Source: Mitsuaria chitosanitabida ATCC BAA-476 = NBRC 102408 (GTDB lineage Bacteria; Pseudomonadota; Gammaproteobacteria; Burkholderiales; Burkholderiaceae_C). Taken from it: a stretch of DNA of 64,000 nt. The notes below the pieces were generated by a model. That model saw only the letters and a program-made list of their open reading frames with translations, was not told where the DNA came from and did no database searches. Both the position numbers and the translations under genes were made by a program. Where the stretch lies: assembly GCF_001598255.1 (NCBI RefSeq), contig NZ_BCYP01000038.1, forward strand, positions 1-64,000, given 5' to 3'. Below, piece after piece: positions 1 through 9,199 of this stretch; position 1 is the stretch's first letter; each line of letters opens with the position of its first letter.

Positions 1-14
1 ACAGAAGTGAGATT

Positions 15-95
15 ATGAACGATTCCTTTTGAATTCGTCAAGCAGTCAGAGAAATTATTTTCATCGTCGACTGCGAGAATCTCGCCGCCAAATAA
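15..95 (+). pseudogene. Broken copy of the 26-codon repeat ORF
   Basis: This is the counterpart of the small frame at 192-272. It has the same ATG, the same 81-base length and a stop (TAA) at the equivalent place, but codon 6 is TGA (30-32) where the other copy has CGA. If the frame is ever translated, this copy is dead. The other differences are mostly amino-acid-changing (F4S, S7I, G12R, T18V), which argues against strong selection on the peptide. Calling it a pseudogene depends on the other copy being a real gene. Confidence 0.25.
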
Positions 96-191
96 ATATT
101 CAGTCAAACCGCATATTTACTCGACTTCCTCGGCATATCCTCCGAGGCCGCTGTTCAAAACGTTTATCTTGAGCAGCGAAGGAGCGAGATT

Positions 192-272
192 ATGAACGAT
201 TTCTTTCGAAGTCGTCAAGCAGTCGGAGAAATTATTTTCATCACTGACTGCGAGAATCTCGCCGCCAAATGA
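192..272 (+). CDS. Possible 26-residue small ORF in the repeat
   Basis: ATG to TGA gives 26 residues, beginning MNDFFRSR and ending DCENLAAK, with a short hydrophobic stretch EIIFIT in the middle. A good Shine-Dalgarno-like aaggag lies about nine bases upstream (179-184), and a hairpin (274-292) follows the stop directly. I recognise no family. The reading frame of the neighbouring repeat copy is broken, so the block could equally be a non-coding RNA or a regulatory repeat. Confidence 0.3.
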   Translation: MNDFFRSRQAVGEIIFITDCENLAAK

Positions 273-273
273 A

Positions 274-292
274 AACCGGGCAAAGCCCGGTT
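274..292 (+). terminator. Hairpin after the repeat ORF
   Basis: aaccgggc-aaa-gcccggtt forms a perfect eight-base stem right behind the stop at 272. No T-run follows, so it is a weak intrinsic terminator or simply a structural element. The other repeat copy lacks it. Confidence 0.35.
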
Positions 293-443
293 AATCACCT
301 GACACCCCGGCATATCCTCCGAGGCCGCCGCTCAAAACGTTGTCGTGAGCAGCGAAGACATAGAGTCTAGCACGGCTTTTTCAGCTCGCGCAACTCCTTC
401 GTCATGCACGCGTCATCGTTCGAGTGCGAGCACCGTGCGCGAC

Positions 444-2222
444 TCAGTGCAGCCGCGACGGGGTCGCGAACGCCTCGCCCGCCGTGCGGGCCGGATCGTC
501 GCTCTCCAGGATGCGGGGCAGGCCCGCCGCCAGACGCTGCGCGTCGGCGCGCAGGATCCGTTGCTTCACGGACGGGATCTGCGAGGGGTGCATCGAGAAG
601 CAGGTCAGCCCCATGCCCAGCAGCAGATCCGTGAAGGCGGCGTCACCGGCCATCTCTCCGCAGACGCTCACTTCCTTGCCTGCGGCTCGTGCCTGCGCGA
701 TCGAGTTCGCCAGCAGCTGCAGCACCGCCGGATGCCAGGGGTCATAGAGATGGGCGACCGCCTCGTCAGCGCGGTCGATGGCCAGCGTGTATTGAATGAG
801 GTCGTTCGTGCCGATCGAGACGAAGTCCACATGCTTGAGCAGCTGCGGGAGCATGATGGCTGCGGCCGGGACCTCGACCATCACGCCCAGATCCACCCGT
901 CCATACATCTGGCCGGCCTCGTCGAGCTGGGTCTTCACCCGCTTGATGGTTTCCTGCACCTGACGGATCTCTCCCAGGTGCGCCACCATGGGGACCAGCA
1001 GCTTCACGCGCCCGAAAGCGCTCGCTCTATATATAGCGCGCAGCTGCTGGCGGAACATGCTGGGCTCGGCCAGGCTCCAGCGGATGGCGCGCAGGCCCAT
1101 GGCGGGGTTGAGCACATGCTCATGGCGGAGCTCATTGACCGACATCCGGTCGAGCGGCTTGTCCGCGCCGATGTCCACGGTGCGGATCGTCACCGGGAGA
1201 CCGGCCATGGCCTCGACGGCCGCCTTGTAGGCGGCGAACTGCTCGTCCTCGCTCGGCAGGTCGCCGTCACGGTTCATGAACAGGAACTCGCTGCGGAACA
1301 GGCCGACGCCCGTGGCGCCCGAGGCCAGCGCGGACACGGTGTCGCCCGGCCCTTCGATGTTGGCGTGCAGTTCGATGCGTTGACCGTCCAGCGTGATGGC
1401 GGGCGTGTGCCGCAGCCGGGCCAGGCGCGCGTTCTCGAGTTCCGCCTGCCGCTGCCGGAACCGGTACTCCTCGAGGATGATCGGCGAAGGGTTCACGATC
1501 ACCGTGCCGGCATCGCCGTCGATGATCACCCAATCGTCCTGGCGGATCAGCCGCGAGGCCTCGCGCGTGCCGACCACGGCCGGGATGGCCATGCTGCGCG
1601 CGACGATGGCCGTGTGCGAGGTCTTCCCGCCGATGTCGGTGATGAAGCCCTGGAAGACGCTGCGCTTGAACTGGATCATGTCGGCCGGCGCGATGTCGGC
1701 GGCCACCAGCAGCAGGGGGTCCTCTCCCGCGAAGTCCCGCGCCACCACCGAGGCCGGCCCCGCGCCCGCGGAGGCGTCCTGCTCCATCGCCAGCGCGGAC
1801 AAGACGCGCTCGACCACCTGTTCCAGGTCGGCCTTGCGCTCGCGCAGGTAGTCGTCCTCCATCTCGTCGAACTGGCGGGCCAGCACCTCGAGCTGCGCCG
1901 ACAGCGCCCACTCGGCGTTGTAGTGCCGGTCCACGATCCAGTCGCGGGCCGCGTCGACCAGCGCCTCGTCGTTCAACAGCAGCAGGTGGACGTCCAGCAG
2001 CGCGTCGAGCTCATGCGGCGCGTCCTCGGGGAGGTCGGCCTTCAGGTCCTGGAGCTCCCGCGTCACGGCGTCGCGGCCGCGCACGAGCCGGGCGAACTCC
2101 TGCTCGGCATCGGCCGACGCGATGAAGTAATGGGCGACGTCGACGCGGCTGGACGCGACCAGCACCGCACGGCCGATCGCCACGCCACGAGACACAGGAA
2201 TACCGAAGACCTGGAAGCTCAT
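444..2222 (-). CDS. ptsI: Phosphoenolpyruvate-protein phosphotransferase (PTS enzyme I)
   Basis: Enzyme I takes phosphate from PEP and passes it to HPr in the cytoplasm. The 592-residue protein is full length. It has the N-terminal HPr-binding helical domain, the phosphohistidine swivel motif GGKTSHTAIVARS with the acceptor at about H203, and the C-terminal PEP-binding barrel with ESLF-type motif LFRSEFLFM and active-site Cys in VCGEMAGD (about C521). The start is ATG, followed by the typical GIPVSRGVAIG. Its usual partners HPr and EIIA-Man lie about 20 kb away on the same strand (22093-22849) rather than directly upstream. With no sugar-specific EIIBC in the window, a regulatory phosphorelay role is more likely than bulk sugar uptake, but that is inference. 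Confidence 0.97.
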   Translation of the reverse strand: MSFQVFGIPVSRGVAIGRAVLVASSRVDVAHYFIASADAEQEFARLVRGRDAVTRELQDLKADLPEDAPHELDALLDVHLLLLNDEALVDAARDWIVDRHYNAEWALSAQLEVLARQFDEMEDDYLRERKADLEQVVERVLSALAMEQDASAGAGPASVVARDFAGEDPLLLVAADIAPADMIQFKRSVFQGFITDIGGKTSHTAIVARSMAIPAVVGTREASRLIRQDDWVIIDGDAGTVIVNPSPIILEEYRFRQRQAELENARLARLRHTPAITLDGQRIELHANIEGPGDTVSALASGATGVGLFRSEFLFMNRDGDLPSEDEQFAAYKAAVEAMAGLPVTIRTVDIGADKPLDRMSVNELRHEHVLNPAMGLRAIRWSLAEPSMFRQQLRAIYRASAFGRVKLLVPMVAHLGEIRQVQETIKRVKTQLDEAGQMYGRVDLGVMVEVPAAAIMLPQLLKHVDFVSIGTNDLIQYTLAIDRADEAVAHLYDPWHPAVLQLLANSIAQARAAGKEVSVCGEMAGDAAFTDLLLGMGLTCFSMHPSQIPSVKQRILRADAQRLAAGLPRILESDDPARTAGEAFATPSRLH

Positions 2223-2398
2223 GCGCCGACTTTAGCAGCGGGTCCCGCCCCCTCGCCGACAGGGAGGACAAGGCGAGGAAAACGCACGTCAACGCCACGT
2301 GACGGCGGCGCGACTGTCACGGTTCATTCACCCCGAAGTCACCGACGCGTCACCCCGTCCGCTCAGCATCACGGCCATCACATCCGCGAGGCTAAGCC

Positions 2399-3244
2399 AT
2401 GAGGGATCTGCCGCTGCCCACCCTGCCCTTCTCCGATCTGCGCTCCGCCGAAGCGCCTCGGAGGTCGCTTCCAGCAGGCTCGTCCGCCGAGGCTGTCGAG
2501 ACTGCGCGCACTCGCTTCCATGTGGGTTGGGCGCGCACCGAAGAAGAAGTCCGCCAGGCCCAGCGTCTGAGGTACGAAATCTTCGTCGGCGAGATGGGCG
2601 CGCGGCTGAGCCCGCCCGCCAATGCGCCGGCCGGTCATGACGTCGACGTCTTCGACCCCTTCTGCGAGCACCTGCTGGTGCGCAAGCTCGACGCGCTGGG
2701 CCAGCCGGCCGAGGTGATCGGCACCTACCGCGTGCTGACCCCGGAGGCGGCGGGCCGCGCCGGCGGCCTGTACAGCGAGACCGAGTTCGATCTGACCCGG
2801 CTGCGCTCGCTGCGTCCGCGCATGGTCGAGCTGGGCCGCTCCTGCGTGCACCCGGATCACCGCAGCGGCGGCGCCATCATGGCGCTGTGGGGCGCGTTGA
2901 CCGAGTTCATGGTCCGCAACGATCTGGAGATCATGATCGGCTGCGCCAGCATCAGCATGCGCGACGGCGGCCACTACGCAGCCAGCCTGTGGAAGCAACT
3001 CGAGGCCAGCCACATGGCCGACATCCAGTGGCAGGTGCGCCCGCGTCTGCCGCTGCCGGTCGACGAGCTTCGCCAGGATCTGGTCGTCGAGCCGCCGCCG
3101 CTGATCAAGGGCTACCTGCGCGTGGGCGCCCGCATCCTGGGTCGTCCGGCCTGGGATCCGGACTTCAACACCGCCGACCTGCCGATGATGATGCGCATCT
3201 CGGACATGCCGGCCCGCTATCGCAAGCACTTCCTGGGCGCGTGA
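2399..3244 (+). CDS. OlsB-like GNAT-fold acyltransferase
   Basis: A 281-residue protein of the acyl-transferring GNAT group that includes ornithine-lipid synthase OlsB and 'putative hemolysin' proteins (COG3176). The signature segment runs from about residue 40 (WARTEEEVRQAQRLRYEIF) through VIGTYRVL to ELGRSCVHPDHRSGG, which lines the acyl-donor site. The first 35 residues are low-complexity. Family members move a 3-hydroxyacyl chain from acyl-ACP to ornithine. No olsA-type acyltransferase lies beside it, so the substrate is not established here. It is transcribed alone, divergent from ptsI, and ends in a strong terminator. Confidence 0.75.
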   Translation: MRDLPLPTLPFSDLRSAEAPRRSLPAGSSAEAVETARTRFHVGWARTEEEVRQAQRLRYEIFVGEMGARLSPPANAPAGHDVDVFDPFCEHLLVRKLDALGQPAEVIGTYRVLTPEAAGRAGGLYSETEFDLTRLRSLRPRMVELGRSCVHPDHRSGGAIMALWGALTEFMVRNDLEIMIGCASISMRDGGHYAASLWKQLEASHMADIQWQVRPRLPLPVDELRQDLVVEPPPLIKGYLRVGARILGRPAWDPDFNTADLPMMMRISDMPARYRKHFLGA

Positions 3245-3335
3245 GCGCCCGCCGGGACGCCGCGGCCTCCTCGTGAACCCTGGCGGTCCTTCGCTCTTTG
3301 GTTGATTTGGTTTTTTCTTGGTAGACGACAGACTC

Positions 3336-3362
3336 GGGGCCGCGATGCGGCCCCTTTTTTTC
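3336..3362 (+). terminator. Rho-independent terminator after the acyltransferase
   Basis: ggggccgc-gat-gcggcccc is an eight-base GC stem followed by seven or more T. It stands alone in the 397-base gap between the acyltransferase and gap. The rest of that gap (3363-3628) shows nothing I can name and should hold the gap promoter. Confidence 0.9.
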
Positions 3363-3461
3363 GCCCCTTCGCCACGTGCCGGTTCCGGGCGAATCGATCC
3401 CGATCCGCCCACGACGCGATCGCGCTGTAACAGCCTGGTTCCGATCGCCGTAATCCGGTAA

Positions 3462-4640
<1,179 letters not shown>

Positions 4641-4660
4641 GCGGCCCTTCCGCGGCCTCG

Positions 4661-4686
4661 AAGCCCCGCCTCGGCGGGGCTTTTTC
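4661..4686 (+). terminator. Rho-independent terminator of gap
   Basis: agccccgcctcggcggggct followed by five T, 20 bases after the gap stop. The interval 4687-4920 contains no gene I can support and presumably carries the promoter of the subtilase. Confidence 0.9.
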
Positions 4687-4930
4687 ATGTCCGGTCGACA
4701 GCCGTCGAGGCGCCGCCGCGCGACGGCGGACGATGCGCGCCGACCCGCCTCGGACATGGTGACCGGCGCCGACGAAAACACCTCGTTTCAAGTCAACGCC
4801 AGAGAGCGTGACGAATGCGCCAGAGACCCACTCTTTCTGGTGAGGCCCCCACGCAAATGTGTCAGGGGATTAGCAATCTTTTAGCAGGCTCCCACCTAAA
4901 CTCGTTGGACGTGTTCCCTCGGAGCTGTTG

Positions 4931-6763
4931 ATGCCTGCTCAATTTCTGTCGCTGCGTCTGCGGCATCTGGCGATTGCCACCGGCCTGGTCGCCGGTGCGG
5001 CGACTGCCCTGACCTCTCCCGCGATGGCGGCCGGCCCTTCGGCCACGAGCGCCGTCGCGCAGAGTCCCGATCAGCAATCGAACTTCGCGCGGGTCATCGT
5101 GCGCTTCAAGGAGCAGGCGGCCACCGTCAAGGCTCGGCCCCTGGCCGCGCGCGCGACCGCGCTCGAGGCCGCCGACGTCGCGCAGGTGCGCGCCACCACG
5201 CTGGGCCTGCGCCACAGCGCCGCGCTGCACGCACGCCGCAGCCTGGACAGCCGCACCCACGTCTTCACCGCCACCGGCATGAGCTCCGCCGAACTGGCCA
5301 AGCGCCTGGCCGCCGACAGCGAGGTCGAGACCGTCGAGGTCGACCACTGGTGGCGTCACACCTCGGTGCCCAACGACCCGCTCTACGCGACGGCCGCGGC
5401 GGGCGGCGTGACCGCCGGCCAGTGGTACCTGAAGACGCCGGACACGACCGTCGTGTCCGCCATCAACATGCCGGCCGCCTGGGACCTGTCGACCGGCAAG
5501 GACTCTTCCGGCAACAGCGTCGTGGTGGCCGTGCTCGACACCGGCGTGCGCCTGGACCATCCGGACCTCGCCGGCCAGTTCAAGCCGGGCTACGACGTGA
5601 TCGGCTACGGTACCGCGGGCACGAGTTCCGCCGCGGAAGGCATCGCCGCGGCCAATGACGGCGACGGCCCCGACGCGGATCCCAGCGACCCGGGTGACTG
5701 GGTCAGCCAGGCCGACGTCGACAGCGGCAAGCTCGGCACCAGCTGCACCAAGGACGACATCGCCAACAGCTCGTGGCACGGCACGCGGGTCTCGGGCCTG
5801 ATCGCCGCGCTGACCAACAACGGCCTGGGCATGGCCGGAGTCGCCTACAACGCCAAGATCCTGCCGGTGCGGGTGCTGGGCAAGTGCGGTGGCTGGCAGT
5901 CCGACATCGACGCCGGCATGCGCTGGGCCGCCGGTCTCTCGGTGCCCGGCCTGCCCGCCAACCCGAACCCCGCCAAGGTGATCAACATGAGCCTGGGCAG
6001 CGACGGGGCCTGCTCGATGACCTATCAGAACGCCGTCACCGCCGTGGTCAACGCCGGCGTGACCGTGGTCGCGGCCGCCGGCAACGGCATCGAGAGCACC
6101 GACCCGACCAAGGGCGGCGGCATCGCGGTGGGCACGCCGGCCAACTGCACGGGCGTGATCGGCGTGGCGGGTCTGCGTCACGTCGGCTCCAAGGTCGGCT
6201 TCTCCAACCTGGGTCCGGAAATCACGATCGCGGCGCCGGGCGGCAACTGCGTCAACACCACGGGCGCCTGCCTGTACCCCATCCTGTCGACCAGCAACTC
6301 CGGCACCACCACGCCGGTCGCGGCCGACAACGCCTACAACTACACCGGCGTCGGCACCAGCTTCTCGACCCCGCTGGTCTCCGGCACGGTGGCGCTGATG
6401 CTGGCGGTCAACTCGTCGCTGACGCCCGCGGACATCAAGAGCAAGTTGATGTCGTCCGCGCGGACCTTCCCGACGGTGAGCGGCGTGGCGCAATGCGTCG
6501 CCGGCAACAGCACGACGCCGCAACTGGAGTGCAACTGCACGACCGCCACCTGCGGGGCCGGCATGCTGGACGCCGCCGCGGCGGTGAGCGCCGCCACGCC
6601 GGTGGCACCGGCCCCGACCACGCCGACGACGCCCACGACCCCGACCACCCCCACGACCACCTCAAGCTCGGGCGGCGGCGGTGGCGCGATGAGCGGCCTC
6701 TGGCTGGCCGCGCTGGCGCTGGCCGTGATCGCGCTGCGCTGGCCCGCGCGCCGCGCCCGCTGA
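4931..6763 (+). CDS. Secreted subtilisin-family (S8) serine protease with GlyGly-CTERM-like tail
   Basis: A 610-residue exported protease. The N-terminus has a signal peptide ending near PAMAAG, then an inhibitor-I9-like propeptide (about residues 50-140) and a catalytic domain with D203 (AVLDTGVRLDHP), H283 (SSWHGTRVSG), oxyanion N385 (VVAAAGN) and S477 (GTSFSTPLVSG). Several Cys pairs suggest disulfides. After a Thr-Pro linker, five glycines (about 581-585) precede a hydrophobic helix and a basic end (RWPARRAR). This is the layout of GlyGly-CTERM signals, which are processed by rhombosortase and associated with type II secretion. The start is the ATG at 4931 with ggag six bases upstream. 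A TTG one codon earlier is less likely. It stands alone between terminators. Confidence 0.93.
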   Translation: MPAQFLSLRLRHLAIATGLVAGAATALTSPAMAAGPSATSAVAQSPDQQSNFARVIVRFKEQAATVKARPLAARATALEAADVAQVRATTLGLRHSAALHARRSLDSRTHVFTATGMSSAELAKRLAADSEVETVEVDHWWRHTSVPNDPLYATAAAGGVTAGQWYLKTPDTTVVSAINMPAAWDLSTGKDSSGNSVVVAVLDTGVRLDHPDLAGQFKPGYDVIGYGTAGTSSAAEGIAAANDGDGPDADPSDPGDWVSQADVDSGKLGTSCTKDDIANSSWHGTRVSGLIAALTNNGLGMAGVAYNAKILPVRVLGKCGGWQSDIDAGMRWAAGLSVPGLPANPNPAKVINMSLGSDGACSMTYQNAVTAVVNAGVTVVAAAGNGIESTDPTKGGGIAVGTPANCTGVIGVAGLRHVGSKVGFSNLGPEITIAAPGGNCVNTTGACLYPILSTSNSGTTTPVAADNAYNYTGVGTSFSTPLVSGTVALMLAVNSSLTPADIKSKLMSSARTFPTVSGVAQCVAGNSTTPQLECNCTTATCGAGMLDAAAAVSAATPVAPAPTTPTTPTTPTTPTTTSSSGGGGGAMSGLWLAALALAVIALRWPARRAR

Positions 6764-6786
6764 GCGACCGTCTCGATATCGCCACC

Positions 6787-6806
6787 GCGCCCTCGACCGA
6801 GGGCGC
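6787..6806. repeat. Short hairpin after the subtilase
   Basis: gcgccctcgaccgagggcgc is a perfect inverted repeat 23 bases after the stop. There is no T-run. It precedes the stronger terminator at 6820. Confidence 0.5.
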
Positions 6807-6819
6807 GAGGCGCCAAGCA

Positions 6820-6850
6820 CAAGGCCCCGTCGAACGGGGCCTTGTCGTTT
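6820..6850. terminator. Shared terminator between the subtilase and the SPOR-like gene
   Basis: caaggccccg-tcgaa-cggggccttg, then tcgttt. The ten-base stem lies between two converging genes (subtilase on +, SPOR-like gene on -) and can serve both. Confidence 0.75.
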
Positions 6851-6897
6851 CGGCATCAGGCGCGGGACGAGGATCGGGACCGGCCAGGTCCCTCGGT

Positions 6898-7575
6898 TCA
6901 GCGGCTGGCGGCGGATCCGGTGGGGGCCGGTGCCGGAGGGGTCGCGTCGGCCTCGCAGCTCTTGCGGGCCGAACCCCAGGGCGGCGACGCGATCGCGTCG
7001 AGCTTGCCCACCTGCAGGCCGTCCAGACGCGCCAGGCGCAGCGTGGTGCTCGCCTGCGGCGCCTGCAGTCGCAGCACGCGCAGGCCCTTGTAGTTGCGCC
7101 GGGTCATCGCGTCGAGCGCGGCCTGCGCGGCGGCCTCGCTGTCGTGCTTGCTCAGCACCAGCGTCGGCTGCTCGTCGGGGAAGCCCTGCAGCGGCTCGAA
7201 GGCGATGCGGGCACTGCGGTAGGTGTCTTCCTTGCGCTCGCGGAAGTCCTTGCTGGGCATCTTGATCGTGGCCAGGGCCCACACGCCGGCGCCGTCGGCC
7301 GTGTGCATCTGCCAGGCCGAGGACGGGATGCCCGCCGTGGTCAGCGCGGCCGCGGCACGGCGCACCGGTTCCTCGCCGGTCAGCGGACCCAGCTCGACGC
7401 AGGACAGCGTCGCCAGCTGCGTCACCGCCTTCTGGTTGAGCAGGGAGAGCCGGTCCGGGTTCAGCTGCTGCTCGAGCCGCGGCGCGGGTTGCGCCGCGCC
7501 GGCGATCCAGCCGCGTTGCCAGGCCAGCACCAGCACGTTGGCGACGAACAGCAGGATGACCGCGGCGCGCAGCAT
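6898..7575 (-). CDS. Membrane-anchored SPOR-like protein downstream of birA
   Basis: A 225-residue protein with one N-terminal membrane helix (about 2-20, LRAAVILLFVANVLVLAW) and a periplasmic remainder. Two weakly conserved halves (about 58-105 and 125-175, with ...YKGLRVLRL) resemble the fold of SPOR peptidoglycan-binding repeats. In Burkholderiales a protein of this type commonly follows birA or coaX. The start lies seven bases after the birA stop, so the two are co-transcribed. Here no coaX gene lies between them. Function is unknown, and cell-wall binding at septa is only a family-based suggestion. Confidence 0.6.
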   Translation of the reverse strand: MLRAAVILLFVANVLVLAWQRGWIAGAAQPAPRLEQQLNPDRLSLLNQKAVTQLATLSCVELGPLTGEEPVRRAAAALTTAGIPSSAWQMHTADGAGVWALATIKMPSKDFRERKEDTYRSARIAFEPLQGFPDEQPTLVLSKHDSEAAAQAALDAMTRRNYKGLRVLRLQAPQASTTLRLARLDGLQVGKLDAIASPPWGSARKSCEADATPPAPAPTGSAASR

Positions 7576-7582
7576 CGGTCCC

Positions 7583-8473
7583 TTACCTGCCGGTCGAGCC
7601 GGCCGAAGTGCCCGGCACCGCCAGACGCACGCTGACTTCCCCGCCGCTGACGGTCTGGCGACCCGCGGGGGTGTCGATCTGCAGCTCGCCGCGCTCGTTC
7701 ACGCCGGCGGCCACGCCTTCCAGCGGACCGGCCGTGACCGGCTGGCCGGCCAGCAGGTCGCGGGCCGAGAAGCGCTCGCGCCAGGCGCCGAAGCCCTCGC
7801 GCGGGAAGTCCGCCAGCGCCCGGATCAGCGCCGGCGCCAGACGTGCCAGCGCCTGCGGCGGCGTCACTTCGGGGAGCAGTTCCTGCAGGCAGGCGAAACC
7901 GGTGTTCAGCTGCGAGTCCGCGACCTTGGCGCGGTCCGACACGTTCACGCCCACGCCGACCACGGCCATGCGGGAGGCGCCAGCCGGCACGGTCTCGATC
8001 AGGATGCCGCCGAGCTTGCGCTCGTCCAGCCACAGGTCGTTGGGCCACTTGAGCTTGAGCCGCTTGCCCTCGGGGTCGAGCGCCTCGGCGATCGCCGCGC
8101 CGACGACCAGCGACAGGCCGGACCAGTCGGGGACGTTCATCGGCAGCGACAGCGAGAAGGTCAGCGACGCACCGGCCGTGCTGTGCCAGCTGCGCCCCTG
8201 GCGGCCGCGGCCGTGGGTCTGGTGCTCGGCGATGAGCAGGCAGGGATGCAGGTCATGCTGGCGACGGCCGTAAGGGCGCTGGCCGTCACGGGGCTCGCGG
8301 CCCGCGGGCGCGCCGCTGGCGCCGGCCGCCGCCGCGCCGTCACGGCGCACGCGCTCGACCAGCGTCGCGTTGGTGGACTCCACGCGCGCCAGCACCTCGA
8401 TGCTGAGGCCCGGCAGCAGCGGTTCCAGGTCTTGCCACAGGGCTTCGGCGCCCCAGTTCTGATGTTCTTGCAT
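7583..8473 (-). CDS. birA: Biotin--[acetyl-CoA-carboxylase] ligase
   Basis: It activates biotin as biotinyl-AMP and attaches it to the acetyl-CoA carboxylase carrier protein. The 296-residue protein has the ligase core: STN at 33-35, the adenylate loop GRGRQGRSW (88-96), KWPNDLW (142-148) with a following Lys near 153, and a small C-terminal SH3-like domain. It lacks the N-terminal winged-helix of the E. coli repressor form, so it is a monofunctional (group I) ligase and should not regulate biotin genes. An Ala/Gly/Arg-rich insert at about 46-74 is unusual. First gene of a two-gene unit with the SPOR-like protein. Confidence 0.93.
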   Translation of the reverse strand: MQEHQNWGAEALWQDLEPLLPGLSIEVLARVESTNATLVERVRRDGAAAAGASGAPAGREPRDGQRPYGRRQHDLHPCLLIAEHQTHGRGRQGRSWHSTAGASLTFSLSLPMNVPDWSGLSLVVGAAIAEALDPEGKRLKLKWPNDLWLDERKLGGILIETVPAGASRMAVVGVGVNVSDRAKVADSQLNTGFACLQELLPEVTPPQALARLAPALIRALADFPREGFGAWRERFSARDLLAGQPVTAGPLEGVAAGVNERGELQIDTPAGRQTVSGGEVSVRLAVPGTSAGSTGR

Positions 8474-8563
8474 CGCCGCGAAGTTGTGGATCTCGCGATC
8501 CGTCCTGATCGTCCCGGGCGGTCGCGCCCGGTGCTGAGAATCCCCGGAGTCTAGAGGGAGATC

Positions 8564-9088
8564 TCAGCGCTTGGGTGCGAGCATCGTTCCGCGGCAACCC
8601 GGATGGCCGCAGCGGCATTCGAAACGCTTCTTCAGCTTGGCCGTGTAGCGCTCGTCGATCACCAAACCATAGTCGTAGAACAGCTCCTCGCCAGGCGAGA
8701 TGTCCGTCAACGCATGGATGAACACGCGGCCGCCGGTCTCGCGCGCCTCGCAGTTGGGCGCGCACGCGTGGTTGATCCAGCGCGCGTGGTTGCCGCCCAC
8801 CGCCGCGTCGATCACGCCGTCACCCTCCTCCAGGTGGAAGAAGAAGGTGTGGTCGGGCTGGCTGGGATCGTGGGGGTGCCGCTCGATGGCCTCGTCCCAG
8901 GAGATGCGCTCGCCCTTGTACTCGATGATCTTGTCGCCCGCCGGGATGGACGCCACCGCGTAGACACCGCGGCCGTGCACGCCGGAGGCGCGGACCTGGA
9001 TGCGCGTCGCTTTCCCCTTGGGGGACTTGGGGGCACTCGAAGCAGGGCTGTCTTGCGGCATGGAGCGAGTCCGGTACATTGAATTCAT
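8564..9088 (-). CDS. SET-domain protein-lysine methyltransferase-like protein
   Basis: A 174-residue protein that is almost only a SET domain. Residues 34-45 (SGVHGRGVYAVA) form the SAM-binding start, RWINHACAPNC (104-113) and GEELFYDYG (133-141) form the pseudoknot and active site, and a post-SET CRCGHPGC triad (about 158-165) should bind zinc. Bacterial members of this size methylate protein lysines, with unknown targets in most cases. A second ATG three codons in (9079) is an alternative start. It is divergent from topB across a 111-base region containing a long alternating purine-pyrimidine run. Confidence 0.85.
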   Translation of the reverse strand: MNSMYRTRSMPQDSPASSAPKSPKGKATRIQVRASGVHGRGVYAVASIPAGDKIIEYKGERISWDEAIERHPHDPSQPDHTFFFHLEEGDGVIDAAVGGNHARWINHACAPNCEARETGGRVFIHALTDISPGEELFYDYGLVIDERYTAKLKKRFECRCGHPGCRGTMLAPKR

Positions 9089-9090
9089 GG

Positions 9091-9116
9091 GTGCGCGCGC
9101 GCGTATACGTGTACGT
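9091..9116. other. 26-base alternating purine-pyrimidine tract (Z-DNA candidate)
   Basis: From gtgcgcgc to gtacgt every base alternates purine and pyrimidine, mostly GC/CG steps. This is the class of sequence that flips to Z-DNA under negative supercoiling. It lies between the divergent starts of the SET gene and topB, and another gc-alternating stretch (ggcgcgcgcg) follows at about 9123. Confidence 0.6.
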
Positions 9117-9199
9117 AGCGTGGGCGCGCGCGAGGCCGCATTGTAGGCAGGCGCCCGGGAGGTTTCGGGTGACTGGACGATGAAGAAAGAAGCAATCGC

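Larger units (their letters stand above)
4..357. repeat. 177-bp tandem repeat, two copies
   Basis: Two head-to-tail units (about 4-180 and 181-357) align with a constant offset of 177 bases. One conserved block starts with gattatgaacgatt (12 and 189) and ends in gccgccaaat. A second starts with ggcatatcctccgagg (132 and 309) and runs to gagcagcgaag. The 30 bases between the blocks differ. Each unit holds the inverted repeat gcgagaatctcgc, and cctcgg..ccgagg can pair in the first copy. The stretch is AT-richer than the flanking genes. The array probably continues to the left, since the first unit is cut close to the window edge. No gene is otherwise visible before ptsI ends at 444, and I see nothing in 358-443. 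Confidence 0.85.
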
